NCBI GenBank assembly: GCA_011032825.1
Contig: JAADJZ010000011.1
Span: 744,001-808,000 of the forward strand
DNA from: Massariosphaeria phaeospora
Taxonomy: Eukaryota > Ascomycota > Dothideomycetes > Pleosporales
DNA length: 64,000 nucleotides
Direction: 5' to 3'
The first letter of the stretch is position 1. Each line of letters opens with the position of its first letter. The notes under the pieces are model-generated. The model did not search any database. It was given only the letters and a program-made list of their open reading frames with translations, and was not told the origin of the DNA. Positions 48,043-58,540 of the stretch are shown in pieces. A program made the position numbers and the translations under genes.

Positions 48043-49380
48043 GTCTTCAGTTCCAATCGTTCTATGTCCTGAATAGCATATCAGTTTGCCCATGCGTATA
48101 CCAAAGTAGTGCTCGCAGTATATTGGGCTTTTGTGATGCGGCTCGTCTAGGCGTCGGTCTGTATCTTGATTTGTGTTCTTGGTGGTATGTATACCGAGAA
48201 TTTGTCCTGCGAAACGAGCTTCACGAACGACTTGATACCAAAATGTTGGAGTAGAGTGTGGTTTGTTTCAGTCCGTAGATTAAGTATAAGGTACTATAGT
48301 AGGTTTCGGACTTGTCTAGTCTCTGTCTCCTCATATCATTTGAATTCTCCGTCTCCGTTTGCAGATTCGTGCCGAGCTAGAGTCCAAAGTACCTTGCTGT
48401 CTTGACGAGGGCCTTCTTCTGTCTGCTCTTCTGCTCTCCTCTCCTCATCGTTGTCTACCCTCTATATTCCCTCTGGTTCTACCACCATAAGCCTCGGCTC
48501 CAATTCCATTTATCGAGACACAACACTTTGGTCTAGTAGCGATCGAGCCTGACGTCATTGGGAGTTATCCCCTGGAGAATGGCTCCTTTGCGTGATAGGG
48601 TAGTCCTTCTCTATACGATCTACTCATATTCATCCACGTCTCCTGCAGAGCTACAACACGCTGACTGGTATTCTACGCCTGCCATAGCTAACCGTCCCTG
48701 TGACGTCTGCGCTCTACTGTGGCCGAACAACTTCCGAAGATTGTGCGGATTGGTTATACCTCGCATATTCGAATCCAAGAAACGGACCGGGCAGTTGATC
48801 GCCTACACTGGGATGTAGCCTTCATATACTCAGTTGCTCTATTAGGGTGTGAACTCAACATGACGTCTGTTCCTGCCCTCCTCACCGCCTTCCCGTTCCG
48901 TTTGCTTCGCCGTCATGTTGCCGTCGGCACGCCGAGAATCGTTCCTTCCTCTTCCATTCGATTCTGCCTTCACTCGCGCTCGCTGCCCTCGGGCCGGAAA
49001 AACCTTAACCGCTAGCCTGTCTGCCAATAATCATAAACAACAACACAGCCGCCTCTGCTCGGTCTCGCAAACCAACCCATCGACCCCCACTCCCCGAGTC
49101 GAGCTGAGTTCCGCTGTTCATCAGGTACGTGAGTCTTTTACCGCAGCAGGCAGCCGCACTTTCTGTCTGAGGCGGGCTCGACTTCTCTCACCTCGCCCTG
49201 ACGTCGTGGCGCTGCGTTTTCACACCCGCACGCTTTTAAGCCCCACCACCCCAAAACTCTGCACGCTGCTGACTGTGGTCTTCTTATAGAATCCTGCTCG
49301 CTCTTCTCGCAGCCTCAAAGCTAACACCCGCTCAACGCAGTTTGCGAGGATCACTCCGCTACTCACCCGACATCTCAACC
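48043..49380. other. intergenic region
   Basis: 3' flank of the chitin synthase and a long pyrimidine-rich upstream region (about 48850-49380) of the zinc-knuckle gene, presumably partly transcribed leader. A GTACGTGAG donor-like sequence near 49124 and an acceptor-like TTATAG near 49290 hint at a 5'-UTR intron. Confidence 0.4.
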
Positions 49381-51013
49381 ATGAGTTGGAACAATGCAGG
49401 TAAGGTCGTGCGTTTCACATCTCATTGTGCCTTTGCTAATGCACCGGGCAGACGCCGGTGGCGGTGACGCGTGGGGCGGAGGCGGCGATACTGCTGCTGA
49501 TGCTGGTGGTGGCGGTGATGCCTGGGGTACCGGCGGCGGCGGTGGTGGTGACGGAGGTGGTGACGGCGGCGATAAGACCTGTCGAATGTGAGTATTCTCC
49601 TTCATACGCCAAATACACTACTGACAGTAGCAGCTGCAACCAGACTGGCCATTTCGCACGCGAGTGTCCCGACAAGCCTGAAGGTGGCGGCCTCACCGGC
49701 GAATGCTTCAACTGCGGCGAAATTGGCCACAACAAGGCTGATTGTACGAATCCTAAGGTTGATCGGCCCTTCACTGGCACATGCAATTCCTGTGGCGTTG
49801 ATGGCCATTCCGCCCGCGACTGCCCGTCCCAGGTCTGTAGGCTCTGCAAGAAGGAAGGCCACAAGGCTCTCGAGTGCACCTCTCGCCGCGCTCAGGACTG
49901 GACTGGTGTCCCCGAAATGACTTCCGAAGAGGCCTGGAAGGCACTCGTCACCGCCGCGGAGAACAAGGACATCGACGTGTTCCGCATTTCTCTCAAGGCT
50001 TATGCCCGCGCTGCTGATGATGCTTTCAGTCTCGTGGACGTTGAGAACGCTCTGCGTGAGGACAATCTTCCTATCCATCTTATCGCCAAGAAACAGGATA
50101 TTGCGCTCAACATGACCATCGTCGACCTGATCGGAAACGCCGACCGTCAATTTGTCCTCACCTTCCAACTCTCTCCCAAGCCCCGCCGTGTCAAGATGGC
50201 TCAGGGTTGGCCTGAGAGCCCCGAGCAGAACCTGGAGCGTCTGGCCTCAGCCGGTCTGGTTCAAGATCGCGGTGTTCCCTTGTGCTCCAACTGCAACGAG
50301 CTTGGTCACGTCAGGAAGCACTGCAAGCAGGAGATGGTTGAGTTCGAATCGACCAGACCGACTGTTCAATGTGTCTACTGCAAGGAGGATGGACATCGTG
50401 CCCGAGATTGCCCGAAGGAGCGTGTCAACCCGTTCGCCTGCAAGAACTGCAAACAGGAGGGTCACAACTCGAAGGAATGCCCGGAGCCGCGTTCTGCAGA
50501 AGGCGTCGAGTGCCGCAAGTGTAGCCAGACAGGCCACTTCTCTCGCGACGTGAGTATCCCTGGTCCACAAGAGCATTCGATCATACTGAACTAATACCTG
50601 CAGTGCCCCAATGTTGAAGCGAGGACCTGCCGCAACTGTAACTCCGCCGACCACGTGGCCAAGGAGTGCGATCAGCCCCGCAACCCCGACAACGTCACCT
50701 GCCGCAACTGCGAGAAGCTAGGCCATTTCTCACGCGACTGCCCTGAGCCGAAGGACTGGTCCAAGGTCCAGTGCAGCAACTGCCAGGAGTTTGGCCACAC
50801 CATCAAGGTACGTCTAGCACCCTGAACTGAACCATATGTATGATCTTTGCTAACTGATGTGCACAGCGCTGCAAGGCTCCCATCAAAGATGCTAGTGGCG
50901 ATGGCGGACCTGTTGTCGCCTCTGGAGGCTGGGAAACTGCTGGTGACTCTGCCCCTGCTGCTGGTGGCGAGAGCAGCTGGGAAACCACTGGGGGCAATGG
51001 CAACGGCTGGTAA
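49381..51013 (+). CDS. CnjB-like protein with eleven CCHC zinc knuckles
   Basis: Five exons (49381-49399, 49452-49587, 49634-50549, 50604-50807, 50867-51013) give 473 aa. After MSWNNA comes a Gly/Asp-rich segment with two DAWG motifs. Four knuckles then follow ([56 protein letters not shown]). A ~110-residue cysteine-free domain comes next, beginning [18 protein letters not shown]. Then seven more knuckles run from [14 protein letters not shown] to [14 protein letters not shown]. Knuckles 1, 8 and 11 are split by introns, which supports the splicing model. The C-terminus has two tryptophan motifs ([16 protein letters not shown]). The family is known in ascomycetes as a CnjB-type zinc-knuckle protein. 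Binding to single-stranded RNA or DNA is inferred, and the exact role is unknown. Confidence 0.88.
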
Positions 51014-51710
51014 ACGATCACATCGAATGTTGGCTGTGTAACTGGGCGGATGAAAAGACCAAGTGCTATCTCCATCATCAAAACAACTGGTCACTGCCAA
51101 AAGTTAGGTAGATGGCATGATCTTTCGGATAGGGCAGCGTTCTGACTGCGTGGTAGCCTCCGTCAAGGAGGTACCCAGATTTCGGTAGCTATCTTATGCA
51201 TTCAATGGAAACGGATATAAAGGTTTCTTGAAAGTAATGTCCAAGTTTCCTTGAGCCTTTCAACATCGCCTATGTATTAACGTCCAATTCCGCTGCCTTG
51301 GAGCACCTTCTCGCTTTAATACGTTGAATCGTAAGATCCTTCTCGGGAACTTGGTGCGAGACATTGCTAAGCGGAGTGGCATATACATCAAAGTTCGTGA
51401 AGTTAAAGTTGATCTTATTAGAATCCTCTAAGTATTGCATACTTTCTAATCCTACCTAATCCTCCTGTACTGGACTGGACTGACCGGCCTGCCCCCTCGC
51501 TAGATACCGTGGAGAAATGGAAATATCCCGCTGATGTAAGGTGTAAAGCGTAACTTCTTTCTGACCTGTGCTGGGCTGGGCTGGGCTGGGCTTGGTCGAA
51601 TATATAAGGCTTTTTGTAAGAATCAAAGCCTTCGTCTTGGATTGGATCGCGTTCGAGTCTCCCATCACATCCCATCCCATGCTGTCTGACCTGATCTGCG
51701 CACAGCCAAT
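51014..51710. other. intergenic region
   Basis: Convergent 3' flanks. A short GGGCTGGGCT run occurs near 51571-51590. No gene supported. Confidence 0.4.
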
Positions 51711-52295
51711 TCAAAACATCCCCATAGCAGCAGCAACCGTACCAGCAACAGCAGCAACAGCAACAGCAGCCCCTCCATGCGCCACCACACTCGCCCCCTC
51801 GCTCCTGCTCGCGCCCGCATACTCCCATCCAGAGCACTCCCCACTCTTCTTCACGCAACACTTCCCATACGGATACGTCGTCGTCTCGCACTCCGCATCG
51901 CGGTAGCTCCACTTCTTCCTGCCCTGTCCGCTACGAATCACCTCGGCGAGATTATACCCCGCGAGCGCGCCCACGGCGCCGGATTTGGCCGATGAAGACG
52001 AAGACGAAGATCTCGACGTTGTTGTCTTCCAGTGGTAGTCGGAGTGGGCCGGTTTGCGGCTCGATGACGACGATGACGTGGGCAGCTTCCAGGCCGAACC
52101 CCATTTTGGAGTGCTGCTCGAGGGGCGCGAGGAGCTGATGCGGCTGCCGAAGCCGCGACCTGCGCCCGCGGCGGCACCAGCGGCGGCACCACCAGCGGCG
52201 GCGCCTTTGGGAGAGGCGAGGGTGGGGGTGGGGTGGAGAGAGAGGAAGAGGAGGGAGAGTGTGAGGAGGAGGGTGGAGGGGGTGGGGATGCGCAT
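51711..52295 (-). CDS. Ser-rich secreted, probably GPI-anchored protein
   Basis: Starting at the ATG at 52295 the product is 194 aa with a clear signal peptide (MRIPTPSTLLLTLSLLFLSLHP, cleavage near TLAS-PKG). An Ala/Gly-rich segment and a Ser/Arg/Lys-rich low-complexity region follow. Then comes a compact Cys-containing domain (KKWSYRDAECETTTYPYGKCC, KKSGECSGWEY). The C-terminus is hydrophobic and Ala/Val-rich (AAVAVAAVAGTVAAAMGMF) after a small-residue stretch, which fits a GPI-attachment signal. A wall or membrane-surface role is inferred; no enzyme motif is visible. A longer open frame starts at 52454, but the signal peptide supports 52295. TATAAAG occurs on this strand at 52527-52521. 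The coding strand is C-rich at the 5' end and G/T-rich at the 3' end. Confidence 0.65.
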   Translation of the reverse strand: MRIPTPSTLLLTLSLLFLSLHPTPTLASPKGAAAGGAAAGAAAGAGRGFGSRISSSRPSSSTPKWGSAWKLPTSSSSSSRKPAHSDYHWKTTTSRSSSSSSSAKSGAVGALAGYNLAEVIRSGQGRKKWSYRDAECETTTYPYGKCCVKKSGECSGWEYAGASRSEGASVVAHGGAAVAVAAVAGTVAAAMGMF

Positions 52296-53538
52296 GTTGG
52301 CGGCGGCGACGGCGGTGGTGGTGGTTTTGAAGATCGAACGGAAGATAGGAGTGCTTGTCGACTCGGAGAAATTTTGTTTGGATATGGCAATATCCTCCGT
52401 TACATCAAAGAGATAAAGCGCCGCGAGTTGCCTGACTGTATATCTTCTTTCCACTTAACGATGAATGATGGTTTGGCAGTAGGATAGACAGAAGGAAATG
52501 TGTAGCTGGCATACGCATGTCTTTATACCTACCTGAGCGCGAGGCGTCCATCTCCTAGCCAGATGGGACGAGCAGTTTTGCGGAAAAAAAGGTGCTCAAA
52601 TAGAATTTTCTGCGCGTGCGAGTCTGCGTATGTTGCGGGTCCGACAAACGGAACGGTACGCGCGGGCGGGCTTAGCAATAGCGGAGTTTTGAGTGCACGT
52701 AAGTAGAGTTATCCACTTGGTTGTCTGGGTGCGTCATTCAACGCATTGGAGGGGTTTTTGTTTGGTTTAGGATGGGGGAAAGTATGAGGGTTTATTTGGT
52801 ATTGGGGTCGGAGTTGCTGGATCAGTGCGGCGCGCTGGAGGGACTTGGAAAGGTATTTGAGCGGATAGTCTAATGAGTTGAAGGACGCACTGTTTCGACA
52901 TGTGTTATCAGGCTGTTGAGCATCAATAATTATGTCATTGGAGTAAGTATCGACATCTTCGCGGGCTGATGGTACAGGCTACGTTAGTGTTGAGGGGAAG
53001 GTTAATTGGACGTTATGCATTACTAACCTCGTCTCCACCGGTTGAGGATCCACTCTTCTTGGATGCAGCGTCTATTCGTGTGAAGGTCGGTTCTTTTGGA
53101 TGTTGGTTGCACGGCACTTATCATTAATTGCTGAGTTTGCTGTGTTGTATTGCATGCACACTTGAATGGTATGGCTCAGGTAAGACAAGTTGGAGTCATA
53201 CATTTTCATATATTCTCCTTGCACTTCTGAGTTATCTACCTGCCGAACTGCCGAATATCCTCAGAACCATGACTAGAGTAGAAAGATGGGTCGAGGGCGA
53301 AAGTCATTCACTGTATGCCCCATCCTCCATCCGTAAATCCCGATTTTACTGCTTCCACTCGTATTTATATGTACCGTATTTGAGTATCAGGCCAGCCCTG
53401 CAGGGACCATCTAGAGAAGTGTCAGTTACGATGGCAAATACGTCGAGAACGAACGAAGTCACAAAAGGAGTAAAACTCACGGAGCGGAATGTAGTAGAGC
53501 CGGCGGAGTACCTAGGTATGGGCCGATGGCGAGCCACG
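52296..53538. other. intergenic region
   Basis: No gene recognised. The open frame 53128-54108 on the plus strand is largely the antisense of the next gene. Confidence 0.45.
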
Positions 53539-54030
53539 CTACTCCATGGCGACTTTCACGAAGGTCGTGGGCGCAGCTTGCTGGACAGCCCGCCGAGTCG
53601 TCTTGCCGTCGTCGTGGCAGACGGGCGGCCACGCATTGGCGACGTACTTGGTGCAGGAACCTACAGTAGGCCAGGCAGGGTCGCGAGCCTCGAGAGCGGT
53701 GGGCGTAGCTTCCTCGACAACTGTGGGTATAGGTTCCCCGACAACTGTCTCGACAACTGTAGGTGTAGGTTCCCCGACAACTGTCTCGACAACTGTGGGT
53801 ATAGGTTCCCCGACAACTGTCTCGACAACTGTAGGCGTAGCTTCCTGGATAGCTCGTCGATTCGTCGTCTTGTGGCCGCAGACCGTCGGCCATGCCCTGG
53901 GCCCGATGCAGATAGGTGTTGTAGGGGGCCAAGCGGGATCACGGGCCTCGAGGGCCACCGCGGGGCTGGCGACGACCACTGCGACGGTGAGTGCCAGCAA
54001 GGCGAGCATGTGCTTGAGTGGCGCTTGCAT
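53539..54030 (-). CDS. small secreted repeat protein resembling a Kex2-processed peptide precursor
   Basis: This 163-aa protein begins with a signal peptide (MQAPLKHMLALLALTVAVVV, cleavage about residue 21-27). Two similar modules follow. Module 1 (about residues 28-67) reads LEARDPAWPPTTPIC, then AWPTVC, then KTTNRRAIQEATPT. Module 2 (about 113-154) reads LEARDPAWPTVGSC, then AWPPVC, then KTTRRAVQQAAPT. Each has two Cys and a dibasic RR that Kex2 could cut (58-59 and 146-147). Between them are three 12-residue PTVVETVVGEP repeats. This signal, repeat, dibasic layout resembles fungal Kex2-processed repeat proteins, some of which are peptide pheromone or RiPP precursors. No partner tailoring enzyme (UstYa or similar) was found nearby. 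A wall-structural protein is the main alternative. A TATA box lies ~130 bp upstream. Confidence 0.6.
   Translation of the reverse strand: MQAPLKHMLALLALTVAVVVASPAVALEARDPAWPPTTPICIGPRAWPTVCGHKTTNRRAIQEATPTVVETVVGEPIPTVVETVVGEPTPTVVETVVGEPIPTVVEEATPTALEARDPAWPTVGSCTKYVANAWPPVCHDDGKTTRRAVQQAAPTTFVKVAME
53713..53840 (-). repeat. 36-bp coding minisatellite
   Basis: About three and a half 36-bp units encode PTVVETVVGEP[I/T] inside the small secreted protein gene. Units alternate two slightly different versions, as seen by GGGTATAGG versus AGGTGTAGG on the plus strand. Confidence 0.85.
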
Positions 54031-54855
54031 GGTGGGGGTAGAGTTTGCTGGATTGGGTGTTGGAAGGGTGGAAGGGAGATGGATGTTGGGGCACGGAGGA
54101 GGGAATGAGTGGGGCGAGAGGATGTAAGAAGAGGAACGGAGGAGCTGAGCGGAGCGGGTCTTATAAAGGCGGGGTGGTGACTGGTGACCTGTGGCCACTA
54201 AGGTGCTCAGTAATGGCAAAGGCAGGAAGCGGTGTGTGCCAGAGGGCGCACTGACGGAGAGGTAACCTCAGGCAACCGAGTGCCCCGTAGGCAGGAGCGG
54301 GAAATGAAGGCACACTTACTGGGGAAAGAGACACAGGCACAGTAATGAAAGGCATGCAGCTCCTATTGCAGTAGTAGTAGTTACTAGTAACATCAATCGT
54401 ATCAGCCGATCGGGAAGTTCACACTTGCCTTTACTGCTTACTTTCACTTAGCATTTATAGCTAGTCCCTCTAGCTTAGCTCATAGTCTTTCCTCTGCTAT
54501 GCTAGCTCCTAGTACAATCACACCGTTCTTGGTCAGAAGGTCTAGTAAGCTCGTAGGAAGACCTTAGGTTGCAATGCGCTCCACGGATAATGGGGCATTC
54601 GTTCCCCATCGTTATACACTACGCGGGGTATCTCCCGAAGAAGTCGTATACGTTTTCAGGGAGGAGCAATGGTGTTCGATATCCTCACGCCAGCCAGCCC
54701 TCTAACCCAAGATACTCCGACAGCATGCATTTGCCCATAGACCGCAAGATGTGATACGCCGTAATCTCGTGGTCAAAGTCCAACAGTAGTCCCAACGCCT
54801 CGCTTGCAAATGCCCAATTCCCAATTCCAATACACCACAAAAAGACAGACACTGC
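54031..54855. other. intergenic region
   Basis: Upstream region of the small secreted protein and 3' flank of the gamma-tubulin complex gene. Around 54360-54500 the sequence is AT-rich with TAGCTAG-like words. No gene. Confidence 0.4.
54159..54167 (-). promoter_or_regulatory. TATA box candidate
   Basis: The minus strand reads CTTTATAAG about 130 bp upstream of the ATG at 54030 of the small secreted repeat protein. Position and sequence fit a core promoter. Confidence 0.4.
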
Positions 54856-57657
54856 TCAAGCTCTCTCCCCGCCTGCGGTCTTGATTGCCGTTGTTGGTTG
54901 TGGCGTCTCCTTTTCCCGTTCTCTCTTCTTATCGACCTTCCTCCTCCGTCTCACGGGCTGATAGACATCATTGAAGTTCATGACCATTGCCAGCCACCTC
55001 ATATCATGATCCGGCTGGTGAACCAGGTCTCCAAGCAACACAGTGATTCTCGCTCTAAAGTCCACAACCAGCGTTGCGAGTCGTTTTCGTAATGCGGGAA
55101 GAACATCGTCTTCGCTACTGTTATCGTCGCCAATCTTGAGCAATGGTGGCGGGAACGGTGAGTCTGGGTCTGCGCGAGAGGAACGCTTGGGGCCGAAAGG
55201 GTCGGGTGAATCAAGACTGTCTTTCTCGGAGAGACCCCAGCGGCCTGCTGCTGTTCGGGTCTCGATCTTTGCCGCGTGTTCTTGTCGACGTGTGAACTCG
55301 GCGACAGAGAAAGAATACAGGCCGTCCACTGCGTCTTTATAAGCGAGCATAGTCTTGAGGAGCTCGTGCAACTGTCCCGTGAAATCAGTGCTTTGGCTGC
55401 CAAGAAGACCTTTTCGCGTGATGCTTGTCAGATACTTTGCATGCGCCTGAATGAGGTCGTCGAGTGTGCTTTCTGGCTTGTTAAGCGCTTCCTGCAGCTC
55501 CGTCCATGATGATTCGATGACTTCGAACAAGATGTAGTATTGTAGTTGGTTGACGAAATGGACCATCTCAGCAATAGCACATCGAGCCTTCTTCCAATCA
55601 GAACCCACTTTGTCAGACACTGTGCCCAACACGCCTCGTGCGCCTGTCATACATCGCCGCCACGTTGACCCGAGTGCGAATTCGACGCGTTTCACACGCC
55701 AGAGGAAGTTGAAGACTTTGAGGTACTGCTTTGAGCCGAATGGTGTAACGATGACATCGACCGGTGCGTCTATCTTGTACTCGAGCGTGAATACATCCCA
55801 CCCGATCTCACCGTGTGACAACTCAAGCATCCGCGAATCGAGTCGCCGCAGGACATCTTGAGAGTCGAACTGTGCATTCGAATTCCTGACAGCATGTTCA
55901 AGCTGGGCTGTGAGGGTGTGACGGTACTGGGTGTTCGCGGGCCGATCAAGGTTAGATGAGAGGGACTCCATGAGTACAGCAATGAAATCTCCTGCACCCA
56001 GCAGTAAATACTTCTTTAATGCTTGAAGATGTTCGAACAGCTTGAACTTGTTTGCCATCAAATCGATTAAGCGAGCCATTGTGGTCTTATACGCATCGCC
56101 GATCGATTGCTCCAAGTTCGCTGTATCGCCATAATGTAACTCCTTTGAAGCTTCCTTGGAATAGGTGTCGACCCAGGCAGCATCACCACATCCATAGCGA
56201 ATGAAGTTGAGTGTCTTCCCGATCAGGAAGACCTTGTTAGCGAACTCTTCCGTAATAATCGTGGGTATCATCTTCTCGTTGAGCTTGTACTTGTCCTCCC
56301 ATACGCTCGTCGCGCCGCCTTTGCCTTCTTGGCCGTTTGCCTCTCTAATATCATCTTCGCTCTGTTCCGAGACGAAGAACTCGCCGAAGGGATCTGCGAG
56401 CTCACCGTCGTATATCCATTGGCGGAGCATATCGTAGAACGGGCGTGTGACGTGCGAGAGCAGACGCTCAGCAAATGCGCCAACGTAAGGATCGCCGTGT
56501 GACAGAGAGAACGAGTGGATGAGAGAAATCAACTGGCCTCCCTTCTTACCTTTGGATTCCTCAACCATCAAGCTCATAAGACGCAGGCCCATAGTTGCTT
56601 CTCGTGTCCAGATGACGCATCGCTTCAGGGTAACTCCAGCTTTTCCAATACCGTTGTGTGGCTGGGCTTCGTCCAACTGTGACAGTGCCCTCCTGATCTG
56701 CCCCTCCAGCGTTGCGACTAGCCCCAAGTATGATCGTAACTCTTTCCCCAGTGCGGAGCGAAAGCTCTGCCCGACGAGCCCGCCCTCAGTGGATTCCACG
56801 AACTCAGCAAGACCTCGATAGAGAAGCGACGGCTCGGCCAGCGTGTGCAGCAGGCTGACAAGCGGGACTGGCAGCGTGGCAGGGAGCTTAAGTGCGGTTG
56901 ATGACGGGAAGACGAGGTTCTTCGAAGATAGGCCCTGCAGCGTAAATGGCAGGTCACGCAGCAGGGAGGGCTCAGTTGGTCCTGCCAAAGCCTTGTGTTG
57001 TTCCGTATCCGTTGCTTGCTCCTTGCTCGTTTCCTGCGACCGCCGTTCTTTTCGTTTCTCGGGCTTATCGGCTTCAGGCGCTGGACGGGGGGACGCTCTT
57101 GGGGAGCCATCGTTGACTGGCAGTTGCGACAGGCCCGGCTTAGCAAAAGCCTCCCTGAAGGCTGGACTTTCGTGCATCTGGGCGCCCGCAGAGGTGTGTT
57201 TGGATGGAGTGGTGGGCTCCCGTGTGCGTGCGCGGGGGTCGCGAGGCGCGGGTTGGTCGGTGGCAGGAGGGAGGTCGGAAAGCTGGAGGAGGAAATAGAG
57301 CATCCGCCATTTCTGTTCGAGGACTGGCTGTGAAACTAGTCGCGAGAAGAGGTTGTGGAACCGTGCGGTTTGTTGCGCCCCGTCGTTGGCACGGGTTACT
57401 GCATCGCATTTAGTGAAGGCTTTCTACTGTGGAGGGATGTGGTCGGTACCTCTTCGTTCGATCAGGCTAGCTATATGGTTGATGTCAGGCACGACAGAAG
57501 GCTGTCCCGCAACACTGAGCTCGTCTATGGCAAAGTCGAACGCTGCCTCAAACCGTTGGTTCGCCGCAGATTCATCTTCGCTCGGGTCTTCGGGCACTAT
57601 CCGCACCAGCAGCTCATTTAACGCGTGTTCGACGCGCTCTTGGTTAAAGGTAGCCAT
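54856..57657 (-). CDS. SPC98: gamma-tubulin complex component 3 (GCP3/Spc98)
   Basis: GCP3 is a core subunit of the gamma-tubulin small complex that nucleates microtubules at spindle pole bodies. Exons 57657-57450 and 57398-54856 give 916 aa. The 51-bp intron (GTACCG...CACTAAATGCGATGCAG) removes an in-frame TAG and joins ASLIERR to VTRANDGAQQ. Landmarks are LVSQPVLEQKWRMLYFLLQL and LLRDLPFTLQGLSSKNLVFP, then the GRIP1 region (LLYRGLAEFVESTEGG, FYDMLRQWIYDGELADPFGEFFV). The GRIP2 region follows (LKKYLLLGAGDFIAVLMESL, YLKVFNFLWRVKRVEFAL, HFVNQLQYYILFEVIESSW, LDDLIQAHAKYL). A Lys/Glu/Ser-rich insert (about residues 140-180) lies before the conserved part, and the C-terminus is basic. Length fits fungal GCP3. 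Confidence 0.95.
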
Positions 57658-58540
57658 AATGACGCGTGGGTGATGCTCTGTGCCGCCCACGCAGATGTGT
57701 TGTCTCGACGGAGCCGATGTTTTGCGGGGCAGGCGCACGGGCCAACCGATCGGATCAGGCAGGGGTACACTCCCAACGTCTCCTTGCAGGTGCCGTCCGA
57801 CCTTCGTCCAGACCCGTCAACAATCCATTCATCTCGACTATCCCTCGCTCCCTCTTGTTGTTCCGCCACGTCTGGATGGATTAGGAGGCTCGAGCACCAG
57901 ATGACTGTCGCCCCCCCTTTGGATTCTGCGACGTGGAGGGAGCCATATAACTGCAAACGGCACAGCCGGGAGTTGACTCAAGGCTGCGGGATTTGCTCCC
58001 AAGCCATCTCCATGGCTAGCTTCTGAAGACATGGCACAAGATGAGATGTGCTGGTCAGTGGTATCCTTCCAATGGCATATGAAAGGCTCCACACACCAAG
58101 GGGCACAACTTTCTCGCACGCCGTACGATCATGTCAGCAGCCGGATCGCCATCACAAAGTGATTGTACAGTCCTGAGAATGTGGCTTTACTATTCAGTCC
58201 CCAACCGAAAGAATACCGGATGGTGAGGTCGTCGGTTCATCGACGACATAAATTGGTTTACTTTACTCTATCCTAACGCATCCGCAGTACCCTCTATAGT
58301 CAAGTGAGAGACCAATAGAGGTACTGAGATTGCTTCTTGCCCTAGTCCTATCTATCTTACCCTTATCCTTCTAGCCATCCGTCCTTGGTTCCTGCCTCTA
58401 CCTCTCGACTATTTCAAAGTGAGAGAGATCTAGTCAGACTTCGTTAGCCGCCGTACTTCTCCATTGATAAACCTTCCTCTACCTCCCTCTACCTCACTCG
58501 TTACTTACCACTTCTTCTTTCCTTGGGTACAGAACCAGCC
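57658..58540. other. divergent intergenic region
   Basis: Shared upstream region of GCP3 (minus) and the BTB-like gene (plus). Nothing specific recognised. Confidence 0.4.

Noticed and set aside
53713..53840. Regularly spaced repeats considered as a CRISPR-like array
   Set aside because: Units are contiguous, coding and without unique spacers; the genome is eukaryotic.
57399..57449. In-frame TAG in the GCP3 gene, first read as a nonsense mutation
   Set aside because: A 51-bp intron with a good donor, CTAAAT branch and GCAG acceptor removes it and keeps the frame.
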